Shown here: in pieces, positions 57,405 through 64,000 of the stretch
How the letters are laid out: the number at the start of each line of letters is the position of its first letter
Position numbering within the stretch: position 1 is the stretch's first letter
NCBI RefSeq assembly: GCF_902859595.1
Contig: NZ_CADIJQ010000012.1
Location: 124,001 to 188,000, forward strand
Direction of reading: 5' to 3'
Origin: Achromobacter kerstersii
GTDB lineage: Bacteria; Pseudomonadota; Gammaproteobacteria; Burkholderiales; Burkholderiaceae_B
Length of the DNA: 64,000 nt
Position numbers and translations under genes: made by a program
The notes under the pieces: model-generated
Told to the model about the DNA's origin: nothing
The model's input: the letters and a program-made list of their open reading frames with translations, nothing else
The model's database searches: none

Positions 57405-58376
57405 TCAATCCCTCAGATCAAGGCGAGTCGAGGTGATTTCCTCGTCAGGCAGATCCAGCTTGGCCGGCGTGCGCGATGCGCTGGCGCTGCGGGAAGAGGC
57501 TGCACCGGTGGCGGCGGCCGTCGGCGCATCGCCGCCCGGCACGCGTTGCGGTGGCGGCGGAATGACCCGGCCTGCGGATTGGGTGCTGGTCTGCATCGGC
57601 GCAGGCGCATCGGGCGTGGCCGAACGCGACGGCGCGGCAGATGGCGTTGACGTTCCCGGCTTGCCAGGCTTTCCCGATTTGCCCGATCGGCCCGATTTCG
57701 CGGCGGGCGCGGCCGGTGGCGGATACACCCCATACAGGCGCAGCGAATCCATGTACCCCGGCGGATACAACGATTCGTCGGCAAAGGGCTTTGCGCGCGG
57801 GTTCATGCCCGCCACGGTCTTGACGTCGCCCCGGCGCATGCGGCCGTCCTGCGTGTAGACGAAACGCTCGATGACCGAGCCCTTCGGGAAGTCGAACGTC
57901 AACGCGCTGCGGTCGTCCTGCACCAGCACGGCGGGCCGGTCGCGGCAGTTGCCCAGGTCCCACGACAACACGTCGGACCCTTCAATCGCCAGCACGGTGT
58001 AGCGGTAGTCGCAGTTACGCCGCTGCGTTTCGATGACGACAACGGTGCGCGGCCCCACGTTCTCGGTACGCGCGATGCGGGCCGAATCCACATTGTTCAA
58101 GGGCACCACGCGCTGGTTGCCCGACAGCTTGACCGAGAAGTTCTTGCCCTCGCGGCGCAGCGTGCCCAGCCCCCCGTCCTGCAAGGGGAACTGGCCGATC
58201 TCGGTGCCGAACAAGGCGGCGGTATCTACGCCATAGACCAGCCCGCCCCGCGAATTGGTCTTGACCGCGCAGGCGCTCACCGTCCCCAGCAACAGCAGCA
58301 TGGTCGCAAGGCGCAGGAGCAGAGAACGGGAAAAGAACTGCGGAGACAAAGGCGAACGGGATAAGGGCAGGCGCAT
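57405..58376 (-). CDS. Predicted lipoprotein with Pro/Ala/Ser-rich tail, unknown function
   Basis: The start is uncertain among three close ATGs (58385, 58382, 58376) and an upstream frame to 58421; 58376 gives 323 residues. Residues about 1-36 form a lipoprotein signal with LLLRLATMLLLLGTVSAC, the Cys being the lipidation site. The middle part (about 37-200) is beta-like (GTEIGQFPLQDGGLGTLRREGKNFSVKLSGNQRVVPLN, NCDYRYTVLAIEGSDVLSWDLG). The last 110 residues are low-complexity Pro/Ala/Gly/Ser with SGRSGKSGKPGKPG. I do not recognise the family. It leads the operon with the 534-residue membrane protein and the phosphodiesterase. Confidence 0.78.
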   Translation of the reverse strand: MRLPLSRSPLSPQFFSRSLLLRLATMLLLLGTVSACAVKTNSRGGLVYGVDTAALFGTEIGQFPLQDGGLGTLRREGKNFSVKLSGNQRVVPLNNVDSARIARTENVGPRTVVVIETQRRNCDYRYTVLAIEGSDVLSWDLGNCRDRPAVLVQDDRSALTFDFPKGSVIERFVYTQDGRMRRGDVKTVAGMNPRAKPFADESLYPPGYMDSLRLYGVYPPPAAPAAKSGRSGKSGKPGKPGTSTPSAAPSRSATPDAPAPMQTSTQSAGRVIPPPPQRVPGGDAPTAAATGAASSRSASASRTPAKLDLPDEEITSTRLDLRD

Positions 58377-58503
58377 CGACATCATCGTGGTGGCGGGAAA
58401 TCCGGCGGCGGCAAGGCGCAATTTCCGTCAAAGCCCTGCAATGTATCGCAAAGTTACAGCGCAGGGCCAGGGCTGTTTCAATTCCGCCTTGCCGGTTTGG
58501 CCT

Positions 58504-58965
58504 TTATTGCGAGGCCGCTTGCTTGAGCTCCAGCGCGTCCTTCACCAACTCGCCAGCGCTGTGGCGGATGACCGACACGCAACGCGCCACGATGGCGCGC
58601 AGCAGCGCTTCGGCGGGCAAGGTGTCAGGCGCGGCCACAAAGCTTTCCAGCGAGGCCGACACGCGGCCGGCCTTGCCGCCACGGTCTTGTTGCAGGCTCA
58701 GCTTGACGGCCTTGCAGCGGTTGTTCACCGCGTTGATGACTTCCAGCAGCTGAACGCGGGTCATGCCCAGTTCCTCGGCGTCGACAAAGCTCGGGTAGAC
58801 CAGGCGCAGGAATTCCGGGTCCGACTCGCTCAGGCTGAAGAACATGGTGCCCAGGTCGGGATAACGGAACTGCACGTCGCCGTCGTCGTCAACGCGGGCG
58901 ACCAGGCCCAGTTCTTCTTGCACGACGGTCTGGTACAGGGCGGCAAGCGGGGTGGGGTTCGACAT
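58504..58965 (-). CDS. Small acidic cytosolic protein, YbjN / secretion-chaperone-like
   Basis: The 153-residue acidic protein begins MSNPTPLAALYQTVVQEELGLVARVDDDGDVQFRYPDLGTMFFSL and has alternating helix and strand character with a long C-terminal helix. This layout recalls the YbjN/CesT chaperone-like fold, but the match is by general pattern only. There is no signal peptide or membrane segment. It is divergent from the membrane-protein gene at 59140 across a 174-bp gap with an inverted repeat, and 127 bp upstream of the lipoprotein gene on the same strand, so it may begin that operon. Confidence 0.75.
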   Translation of the reverse strand: MSNPTPLAALYQTVVQEELGLVARVDDDGDVQFRYPDLGTMFFSLSESDPEFLRLVYPSFVDAEELGMTRVQLLEVINAVNNRCKAVKLSLQQDRGGKAGRVSASLESFVAAPDTLPAEALLRAIVARCVSVIRHSAGELVKDALELKQAASQ

Positions 58966-59034
58966 GATTGGACTCTCCGGGTGGATGGTTGGCGGCGGGA
59001 ATTGCGCGCCCTTGTCCCCTGCTACGCGCCAGCC

Positions 59035-59085
59035 GCGAAAAGGTTCGAAAAATTTTTATCGAAAAATAAATCGAACCTTTTTCGC
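59035..59085. promoter_or_regulatory. Large inverted repeat in a divergent AT-rich promoter region
   Basis: GCGAAAAGGTTCGA (59035-59048) is mirrored by TCGAACCTTTTTCGC (59071-59085), one base longer, around a 22-base AT-rich centre. It lies 70 bp before the chaperone-like gene and 55 bp before the four-helix membrane-protein gene, so it can serve both as operator. It may also form a hairpin. The rest of the gap shows a good ribosome site (AAGGA) before 59140. Confidence 0.6.
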
Positions 59086-59139
59086 CGCCATGCATAGCTA
59101 GGGGTACAGGCACCCCGCCACCACTAATAAGGAAAGACC

Positions 59140-59730
59140 ATGCAAGAAGCGAAAGAGCCGCGCGACGTACTGACCCAGGCCAAGGCGCACGGCGCCCGCT
59201 GGGCATCCCTCTTCGTCCAGCGCGTGAACCGGGGCGACGCCGTGGGCGCCGTCCTGTTCCTGCTGGCCACCACGATGTTCTCGGTGATTTCCGTGCGCAT
59301 GATGGGGTCGAACGCCAGCTTGAGCTTCTATGACCTGCTGCGCTTGCAGAATGGCGGCAACGTGCAGGGCGCAATGGCCGGTCAAGGCTCGGGCGCCGGC
59401 ATCTATGCGCTGCTGTGGCTGCTGGCGGTTGTGGGCCCGTTGCTGCCGTCGCTGTTGAACCATCGCGCCGGCCGTCTGGGCTATTTCGCCCCGCTCGTGT
59501 TGTGGCTCATTGCGTTGGCCGGTGTGGTCTCGCAAGTGCGTGAAGTGATGAACGCCACGCGCCAGTTCGCCGGTTTCATGGGCAATTCGCGCGCCAGCCG
59601 CAACCTGGCGGGCGACATGGCGTCGAACCTGTGGAACAGCATGAGCTTCGGTTTTGGCTTCTACCTGTCGCTGGCGATCGTCATTGCGTTTACCGTCCGC
59701 GGCGTCGCCGTGCTTCGGCGCCGCGCTTGA
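59140..59730 (+). CDS. Four-helix inner-membrane protein of unknown function
   Basis: The 196-residue protein has hydrophobic segments at about 32-50, 86-106, 112-132 and 170-190, a basic N-terminus and short loops containing GNSRASRNLAGDM. I do not recognise a family. The ATG follows AAGGA at a good distance. A strong intrinsic terminator follows at 59755, so it is probably monocistronic. It sits at the head of the rightward half of the caspase/sigma-factor island and is divergent from the chaperone-like gene, with which it may share the inverted-repeat operator. Confidence 0.83.
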   Translation: MQEAKEPRDVLTQAKAHGARWASLFVQRVNRGDAVGAVLFLLATTMFSVISVRMMGSNASLSFYDLLRLQNGGNVQGAMAGQGSGAGIYALLWLLAVVGPLLPSLLNHRAGRLGYFAPLVLWLIALAGVVSQVREVMNATRQFAGFMGNSRASRNLAGDMASNLWNSMSFGFGFYLSLAIVIAFTVRGVAVLRRRA

Positions 59731-59754
59731 TTTTCCGCCCCTGCACGGCTAAGG

Positions 59755-59790
59755 TGCCGCAGCCCTCGCCCTGGAGGGCTGCGGCATTTT
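59755..59790 (+). terminator. Strong intrinsic terminator
   Basis: A perfect 13-bp stem (TGCCGCAGCCCTC with its complement GAGGGCTGCGGCA, 6-base loop GCCCTG) is followed by TTTT. It separates the four-helix membrane-protein gene from the sigma-factor gene, which must therefore have its own promoter or rely on read-through. Confidence 0.9.
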
Positions 59791-59841
59791 CCGCCGATGG
59801 GCTGACGTTCCGCGTCCAGTTCGACACCAAGAATCTGAACC

Positions 59842-60507
59842 ATGAACACGCTCGATCCCAAGCGCTACGTCATCAACAACGTCGACGCGTTGCTGCGCAT
59901 CATGCATGCCGACCCGCGCTACGCGCTGGAATTCCGCAACAAAGCCGAGCAGCACATCACGCTGAAGCTGCGCAAGAAGTTCTTCAACACCTCGCCGGAA
60001 GGCGTGGTGGACGCCTTCAATAATGCGCTGATGAAGTTCCTGCAAACGCGCACGTTCAAGGACGAAGGCTTCCAGCATGGCCAGCCGCCGGGCGGCTGGG
60101 CCGCGCATGAGCTCGCGGTCAGCAAGCTGGGCGGCTACCTGTATCGGGGGTCGCTGCACGAGCTGATCCAGATGCATCGGCGCACCCGGCACGAAGTGCG
60201 ATGGACCGGGGCGGACGGTGACGGCGGGCCCGACGACACCGCCTTCGACGACGCGGAAGACGTGGGCGACCCGTCGCCCTTTGCCGACCCCGCGCACGCC
60301 TACGAGCATCTGTCGCTCGTCAAGCGCATGCGCGACTGCCTGAACAAACTCAGCGATACCCTGCGCGCCACGATGTTCCTGTATCTGGACGAAGTCCCGA
60401 TGGAGCAGATCGCCAAGCAGCAGGACCTGCACGTGCCTACCGTCAAGAGCCGCTTGCATGCCGCACGCAAGCTCGTGGCCGAGTGCACGCGCAAAGGAAT
60501 GGACTGA
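59842..60507 (+). CDS. ECF-like RNA polymerase sigma factor
   Basis: The 221-residue protein ends in a clear sigma region 4: MRDCLNKLSDTLRATMFLYLDEVPMEQIAKQQDLHVPTVKSRLHAARKLVAECTRKG (about residues 163-219), with the helix-turn-helix AKQQDLHVPTVKSRLHAAR. The N-terminal half resembles region 2 in a divergent form (NALMKFLQTRTF, GGYLYRGSLHELIQMHRRTRHE), with an acidic linker GPDDTAFDDAEDVGDPSPF between. The anti-sigma-like gene begins 2 bp after its stop, as in classical sigma/anti-sigma pairs. It probably directs its own operon, including the caspase gene. Confidence 0.87.
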   Translation: MNTLDPKRYVINNVDALLRIMHADPRYALEFRNKAEQHITLKLRKKFFNTSPEGVVDAFNNALMKFLQTRTFKDEGFQHGQPPGGWAAHELAVSKLGGYLYRGSLHELIQMHRRTRHEVRWTGADGDGGPDDTAFDDAEDVGDPSPFADPAHAYEHLSLVKRMRDCLNKLSDTLRATMFLYLDEVPMEQIAKQQDLHVPTVKSRLHAARKLVAECTRKGMD

Positions 60508-60509
60508 TC

Positions 60510-61118
60510 ATGTCTGAAGACCGAGTGCTGTCCTATTTGTCGGGCGAGCTCGACGACGACGCCCGCCGCGCCTTCGAAGCCGACATGGCGCGCGACCCCG
60601 CGCTGCACGCCGAAGTCGAAGAATGGCGCACGCTGTCCCAGGCGCGCCAGCTGGCCCACAACGAAATCGGTCAGGCCGACCGCGACTCCGCGTTCCTGCG
60701 CGCGCTGGCCGAACGCCCGCAGCCTGCCCCCGCCGCGCCTTCGCGCGCGCGCCGGCTGTGGCAATGGCTGTGGCCCACGCCCGCCAGCCCGCTGATGCCG
60801 TTGGGCTGGGCGCTGGCCATCATGTTGTCGGTCATCGTGGTGCAACAAGCCCCGCTTGACGTCGCCGCGCCGGACGGCGTGCTGACGCGCGGCGGCGGCT
60901 CCTGCCCACGGCTTGTCGTGGACCTGCCTGACGCGCTGAGCGCCAAACAGCTGCGCAACACCTTGTCCCAGTACGACGTGTCGATTGTGGACGGCCCCGA
61001 CGCCGATGGCCGCTACGTGCTGAGCGCCGCGCGCGAGTCCTCGTTGCAAGATGCCGCCCGCGCGCTGGGCGTGCTGTCCGCCACCCCCGGCCCGGCCGGC
61101 GTTTGCCCCCGTCCCTGA
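60510..61118 (+). CDS. Membrane anti-sigma-factor-like protein
   Basis: From ATG 60510 (MSEDRVLSYLSGELDDDARRAFEADMA) the protein is 202 residues. The N-terminal part (about 1-75) is the short helical region anti-sigma factors use to hold sigma, with LSGELDDDARRAFEADMARDPALHAEVEEW. It is anti-sigma-like but lacks the HxxxCxxC zinc motif. One membrane segment lies at about 100-117 (PLGWALAIMLSVIVV). The rest is a periplasmic domain with two Cys (SCPRLVVDLPDALSAKQL and VCPRP), resembling a small ferredoxin-like sensor. It follows the sigma gene by 2 bp and precedes the caspase gene by 8 bp, so a sigma/anti-sigma/protease module is evident. Confidence 0.84.
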   Translation: MSEDRVLSYLSGELDDDARRAFEADMARDPALHAEVEEWRTLSQARQLAHNEIGQADRDSAFLRALAERPQPAPAAPSRARRLWQWLWPTPASPLMPLGWALAIMLSVIVVQQAPLDVAAPDGVLTRGGGSCPRLVVDLPDALSAKQLRNTLSQYDVSIVDGPDADGRYVLSAARESSLQDAARALGVLSATPGPAGVCPRP

Positions 61119-61126
61119 GGTCCGGC

Positions 61127-62680
61127 ATGAAGACGAATCCGCTTCCGGTTGCGATGCCCTTGCCTATGCCTTGCTCTGTGCCTTTGACGCGCCGGCGGCT
61201 GCTTGCCGCCATGCTGGGCGCGGGGTTGTTGCCGCTGCATGCTGGTGTATTGGCCAACCCGGCCGGGGCAGACTCGCCCACACCCTCGCCCATACCCGCG
61301 ACCAAACCCTCGCCCATACCCGCGACCACAAACGCGACCACACCCGCTCCCAAAGCCGCGCCTACACCCACCGCCGCCAAGCATCGCTACGCGCTTGTCA
61401 TCGGCAACGCCCGCTACGCGGTGCCGGCCAACGCGCTGGTCAACCCGGTCAACGACGCGCGCTTAATTGCCGAGTCGCTGCGCAAGCGGCAATTCGACGT
61501 CACGCTGCTGACCGACCTGACCACGGCGCAAATGGAAGACGCCGTCGACGAGTTCGCCACGCGCGCAACGGGCGCCGACCTTGCGCTGGTGTATTTCGCC
61601 GGCCACGCGGTGGCGGTGGACGACGTGAACTATCTGTTTGGCGTGGACCTGGCGTTGCCGTTGGGCGAAGTCCGCATCCGCACCGCGCAGCAAAGCTCAC
61701 TGAGCCTGAAGCGGGTATCGCAAGCGATGCGCCGCGCCAACGTGCGCGCGCGGCTGATGGTGCTGGACGCCTGCCGCACGAACCTGACGCGTGGCGCGTC
61801 TTCGGCCGGGCTGGTCCACACCGTGCCGGCCGGGGGTGAACTGATCGCCTTCTCCACGCAGCCCGGCGCCACGGCCGAAGACGGCTTTGGCAACGACGGC
61901 CCGCGCCATAGCCCCTACGCGTATTACTTCGCGCAGGGCTTGGACGACCTGCCCGCCTCCGCCCCGGTCGAGAACTTCTTCAAGCAGCTGACGGGCGACG
62001 TGCAAGTCGCCACCGCTTACCGCCAGATTCCGCACTACGCCAGCAGCCTCGTGGGCACGGTCACGTTCACGACCCTGGCCGACGGGCAGACGCCCGCTGT
62101 GCCGGGCGGCAAACCCGGGCAAGCCGGCCGCGGGCCGTCGCCCACGCTGGGCCGCGACTTGATCAAGGCGCGCATGAGCGCGTGGGAATTCGAAATTGAA
62201 CGGGGCGCGAAGTACCTGGACGAGCCCCGCCTGGCCTCGCTGCAAGCGCGCGCCAAGGCCGGTGACGTGGTCGCCATGACCACGTTGGGCCTCATCGCCG
62301 AAAACGGCGAACACGTCGAGCAGGACTACAAGGCGGCGGCCCGCTGGTATCAACGCGCCGCCGACCAGGGCTTCGCACCCGCGCAAACGTACCTGGGCGA
62401 ACTGACCGGCATGGGCCGCGGCGTACCCAAGAACTACAACGTGGCCGAACGCCTGTTCCGCGAAGCCGCGGAAGCCGGCCACCGCCGCGCCGCGCTGGAT
62501 CTGCTGGATGTGCGCGCGCGCATGGGTGAGCCGATGGACCCGCGCGAATGGATGACCGTGCTGCAAGACGCCGCGCTCAACCCCCTGGGCATGCCCACGC
62601 CGGGCATGCCGCAGATCCAGGGGCTGCCCGATATGCCATGGATGCGCGCGCCGGTCATGCGAGCGCCCGGCCGGCCCTGA
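61127..62680 (+). CDS. Exported caspase-fold (C14) protease with Sel1 repeats
   Basis: From ATG 61127 the protein is 517 residues. The N-terminus has a twin-arginine-like export signal (LTRRRLLAAMLGAGLLP, about residues 20-36) and then a Pro/Thr linker with a duplicated eight-residue unit. A caspase-hemoglobinase domain (about 85-300) follows: RYALVIGNARYAVPANALVNPVNDARLIAESL, the catalytic His in LVYFAGHAVAVDD (His160) and Cys in MVLDACRTNLTR (Cys216). Sel1-type repeats come at about 350-470 (AMTTLGLIAENGEHVEQDYKAAARWYQRAADQG, YLGELTGMGRGVPKNYNVAERLFREAAEAG). Such orthocaspases cleave after basic residues. It is the last gene of the sigma operon and, if exported, acts in the periplasm. Target unknown. 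Confidence 0.88.
   Translation: MKTNPLPVAMPLPMPCSVPLTRRRLLAAMLGAGLLPLHAGVLANPAGADSPTPSPIPATKPSPIPATTNATTPAPKAAPTPTAAKHRYALVIGNARYAVPANALVNPVNDARLIAESLRKRQFDVTLLTDLTTAQMEDAVDEFATRATGADLALVYFAGHAVAVDDVNYLFGVDLALPLGEVRIRTAQQSSLSLKRVSQAMRRANVRARLMVLDACRTNLTRGASSAGLVHTVPAGGELIAFSTQPGATAEDGFGNDGPRHSPYAYYFAQGLDDLPASAPVENFFKQLTGDVQVATAYRQIPHYASSLVGTVTFTTLADGQTPAVPGGKPGQAGRGPSPTLGRDLIKARMSAWEFEIERGAKYLDEPRLASLQARAKAGDVVAMTTLGLIAENGEHVEQDYKAAARWYQRAADQGFAPAQTYLGELTGMGRGVPKNYNVAERLFREAAEAGHRRAALDLLDVRARMGEPMDPREWMTVLQDAALNPLGMPTPGMPQIQGLPDMPWMRAPVMRAPGRP
61282..61329 (+). repeat. 24-bp tandem duplication in the caspase linker
   Basis: Two 24-bp units begin at 61282 and 61306 (ACCCTCGCCCATACCCGCGA plus four bases), encoding the duplicated TPSPIPATK/PSPIPATT linker just after the export signal. 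Confidence 0.88.
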
Positions 62681-62741
62681 ATTCGTCGGCGCGGCGCACT
62701 TCGGCTAGGATGGAGCACTTGTCCCGCCAAAGGAAACCGCC

Positions 62742-63131
62742 ATGCCCTTGATGAAACATCTGGCCTGCGCCGCCGCCCTGGCCCTGTCGCTGCCCTTGGC
62801 CGCGCACGCCGAAACCGTCACCCTGCAAGCCGCCAGCGCCACGCCCAGCGCCGACCCGCACACCGGCGCCCGCGTCGTCGATGTGGCCTTGAAACCCGAA
62901 AGCCAAAAGGCCCTGGCCGACTTCACGCGCAACCGCGTGGGCAAACGCATTCAGCTGCGTTCGAATGGCGTGCTGCTTACGTCCGCCACCTTGCAAAGCC
63001 CGCTGGAAGGCGACAGCTTTCGCATCACGGCAGGCGAACACGGCTTTGCCGGCAAGAGCGCCGAAGACATCGCGCAAGGCATCATGAAAGACGGCGGCCT
63101 GACTGTGGACGACGAGAACACGGCCAAGTAG
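62742..63131 (+). CDS. Small exported protein with SecD P1-head-like domain
   Basis: The 129-residue product has a signal peptide (residues 1-24, KHLACAAALALSLPLAAHAE). The mature part contains VDVALKPESQKALADFTRNRVGKRIQLRSNGVLLTSATLQSPLEGDSFRITAG. This looks like the head subdomain of the SecD P1 periplasmic domain (VGK-IxLxxNGxLLxSAxLQSPLxG-ITG pattern) but without any membrane segment. Its function is unknown; it may bind unfolded or lipidated clients. It stands alone 62 bp after the caspase gene in the same direction, so read-through from that operon is possible. Confidence 0.8.
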   Translation: MPLMKHLACAAALALSLPLAAHAETVTLQAASATPSADPHTGARVVDVALKPESQKALADFTRNRVGKRIQLRSNGVLLTSATLQSPLEGDSFRITAGEHGFAGKSAEDIAQGIMKDGGLTVDDENTAK

Positions 63132-63166
63132 CCCTTGCAGTCAACGCTGGCAGGCGGGCAGCGGGT

Positions 63167-64000
63167 TCAGTTCGTGATTTCGAACAAGCCCGCCGCGCCC
63201 ATGCCGCCACCCACGCACATCGTGACGACCGCGTAGCGCACGCCGCGCCGGCGGCCTTCGATCAGCGCATGCCCTGCCATGCGCGCGCCTGACATGCCGT
63301 AGGGGTGGCCAATGGCAATGGCGCCGCCGTTCACGTTCAAGCGGTCGTCCGGAATGCCCAGCTGATCGCGGCAGTACAGCACCTGGCAGGCAAACGCTTC
63401 ATTCAACTCCCACAAGCCGATATCGTCGATCTTCAGGCCATGGCGCGCCAGCAAGCGCGGCACCGCAAGCACCGGGCCGATGCCCATTTCCTCGGGGCCG
63501 CAACCGGCGACCGCCATGCCCCGGTACGTGCCCAACGGCGTGAGTCCGCGCCGGCGCGCCTCGGCCGCGTCCATGATCACGCAGGCCGACGCGCCATCGG
63601 ACAGCTGCGACGAATTGCCCGCCGTGATGTGTTCCCCGGTCTGAAGCCGCTGGCCGTTCTTGAACACCGGTTGCAGCTTCGCCAGACTTTCCAGCGACGT
63701 GTCCGGGCGGTTGCCTTCGTCACGCGCCAGGGTCACGGCTTGCGTGGACGTCTGGCCCGTGGCGCGGTCAGTCACTTGCATCACGGCGGCAAGCGGCACG
63801 ATCTCATCATCGAAACGCCCCGCGGCTTGCGCTGCAGCGGTGCGCTGTTGCGAACGCAGCGCGTAGGCGTCTTGCGCGGCGCGCGGAATGCCATAGCGGC
63901 TGGCCACGATCTCGGCCGTTTCCAGCATGCTCATGAAAATTTCGGGTTGCTCGCGCATCAACGCATCATCAAACCAGCGGTGGCGGTTCATCGTGTCGTT
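63167..64000 (-). CDS. Thiolase / acetyl-CoA acetyltransferase, C-terminal part (cut by the window edge)
   Basis: The frame is open to base 64000 and the N-terminal catalytic-Cys part of a thiolase lies beyond it. The visible part (about 277 residues) begins NDTMNRHRWFDDALMREQPEIFMSMLETAEIVASRYGI, includes QLSDGASACVIMDAAEA, and ends with the active-site His and Cys regions NVNGGAIAIGHPYGMSGARM and YAVVTMCVGGGMGAAGLFE. It condenses or splits acyl-CoA, in fatty-acid or aromatic breakdown. Its operon partners are outside the window. Confidence 0.95.
   Translation of the reverse strand, partial: NDTMNRHRWFDDALMREQPEIFMSMLETAEIVASRYGIPRAAQDAYALRSQQRTAAAQAAGRFDDEIVPLAAVMQVTDRATGQTSTQAVTLARDEGNRPDTSLESLAKLQPVFKNGQRLQTGEHITAGNSSQLSDGASACVIMDAAEARRRGLTPLGTYRGMAVAGCGPEEMGIGPVLAVPRLLARHGLKIDDIGLWELNEAFACQVLYCRDQLGIPDDRLNVNGGAIAIGHPYGMSGARMAGHALIEGRRRGVRYAVVTMCVGGGMGAAGLFEITN

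Noticed and set aside
1..64000. Prophage, integrative element or secretion-system island
   Set aside because: No integrase, structural phage gene, tRNA with attachment repeat or secretion-system component was found. The YbjN/chaperone-like gene alone is not enough.

Overview
The window is high-GC DNA with tightly packed metabolic genes. It carries many LysR and GntR regulators, two Bug/TctC-type periplasmic binding proteins, Liv- and Pot-type ABC transporters and several sugar-acid or amidohydrolase clusters. This content suggests a soil or opportunistic betaproteobacterium of the Alcaligenaceae (Achromobacter/Bordetella-like). The assignment is inferred from gene content; there is no rRNA, tRNA or other phylogenetic marker here. 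I see no prophage, complete IS element or CRISPR array.

Layout. (1) 1-7.4 kb: the C-terminal part of an MscS channel, an M20 amidohydrolase divergent from a LysR gene that precedes a Bug protein, an Lrp regulator divergent from a LysE exporter, and an RhtA-like exporter followed by 39-bp tandem repeats. (2) 7.4-20.4 kb: a Bug protein and a hydroxypyruvate-isomerase-like gene, then an eight-gene operon (aldehyde dehydrogenase, GMC alcohol dehydrogenase, complete Liv ABC transporter with LivM fused to LivG, class III CoA-transferase, HMG-CoA lyase) read away from a divergent LysR. Together these enzymes spell alcohol to aldehyde to acid to CoA ester to lyase, as expected for mevalonate or 3-hydroxy-3-methylglutarate breakdown. 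(3) 20.5-27.6 kb: SDR, fused E1 alpha/beta dehydrogenase, second SDR, GntR regulator, E2 acyltransferase and a second Liv-type binding protein. (4) 27.8-31.6 kb: a ZnuD-like zinc receptor behind a paired Zur-like operator, a RelB/RelE-type toxin-antitoxin pair with a perfect palindromic operator, a VOC protein, and a cluster of short palindromic repeats. (5) 31.6-39.5 kb: a polyamine/opine-type ABC importer in one operon with two binuclear amidohydrolases and a CobW-type metallochaperone GTPase. (6) 39.8-43.5 kb: MFS transporter and M14-like DUF2817 hydrolase, divergent from LysR. (7) 43.5-51.7 kb: GntR regulator and a full L-threonate/D-erythronate pathway (otnC, MFS, otnI, denD, ltnD, otnK, gabP-like). 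(8) 51.9-54.0 kb: MFS plus a lactonase-like amidohydrolase. (9) 54.2-62.7 kb: an envelope or signalling island. A lipoprotein, a 534-residue membrane protein and a glycerophosphodiesterase run leftward. A four-helix membrane protein, an ECF-like sigma factor, a membrane anti-sigma-like protein and an exported caspase-fold/Sel1 protein run rightward. (10) 62.7-64 kb: a small SecD-head-like exported protein and a thiolase cut by the window edge.

The parts most worth attention are the caspase/sigma-factor island, the mevalonate-like operon, the amidohydrolase-metallochaperone-transporter operon, the LysR operator pair and the Zur-type operator pair. An unusual number of short tandem repeats (6, 9, 10, 24, 27, 30 and 39 bp units) sit in linkers, signal peptides and intergenic gaps.
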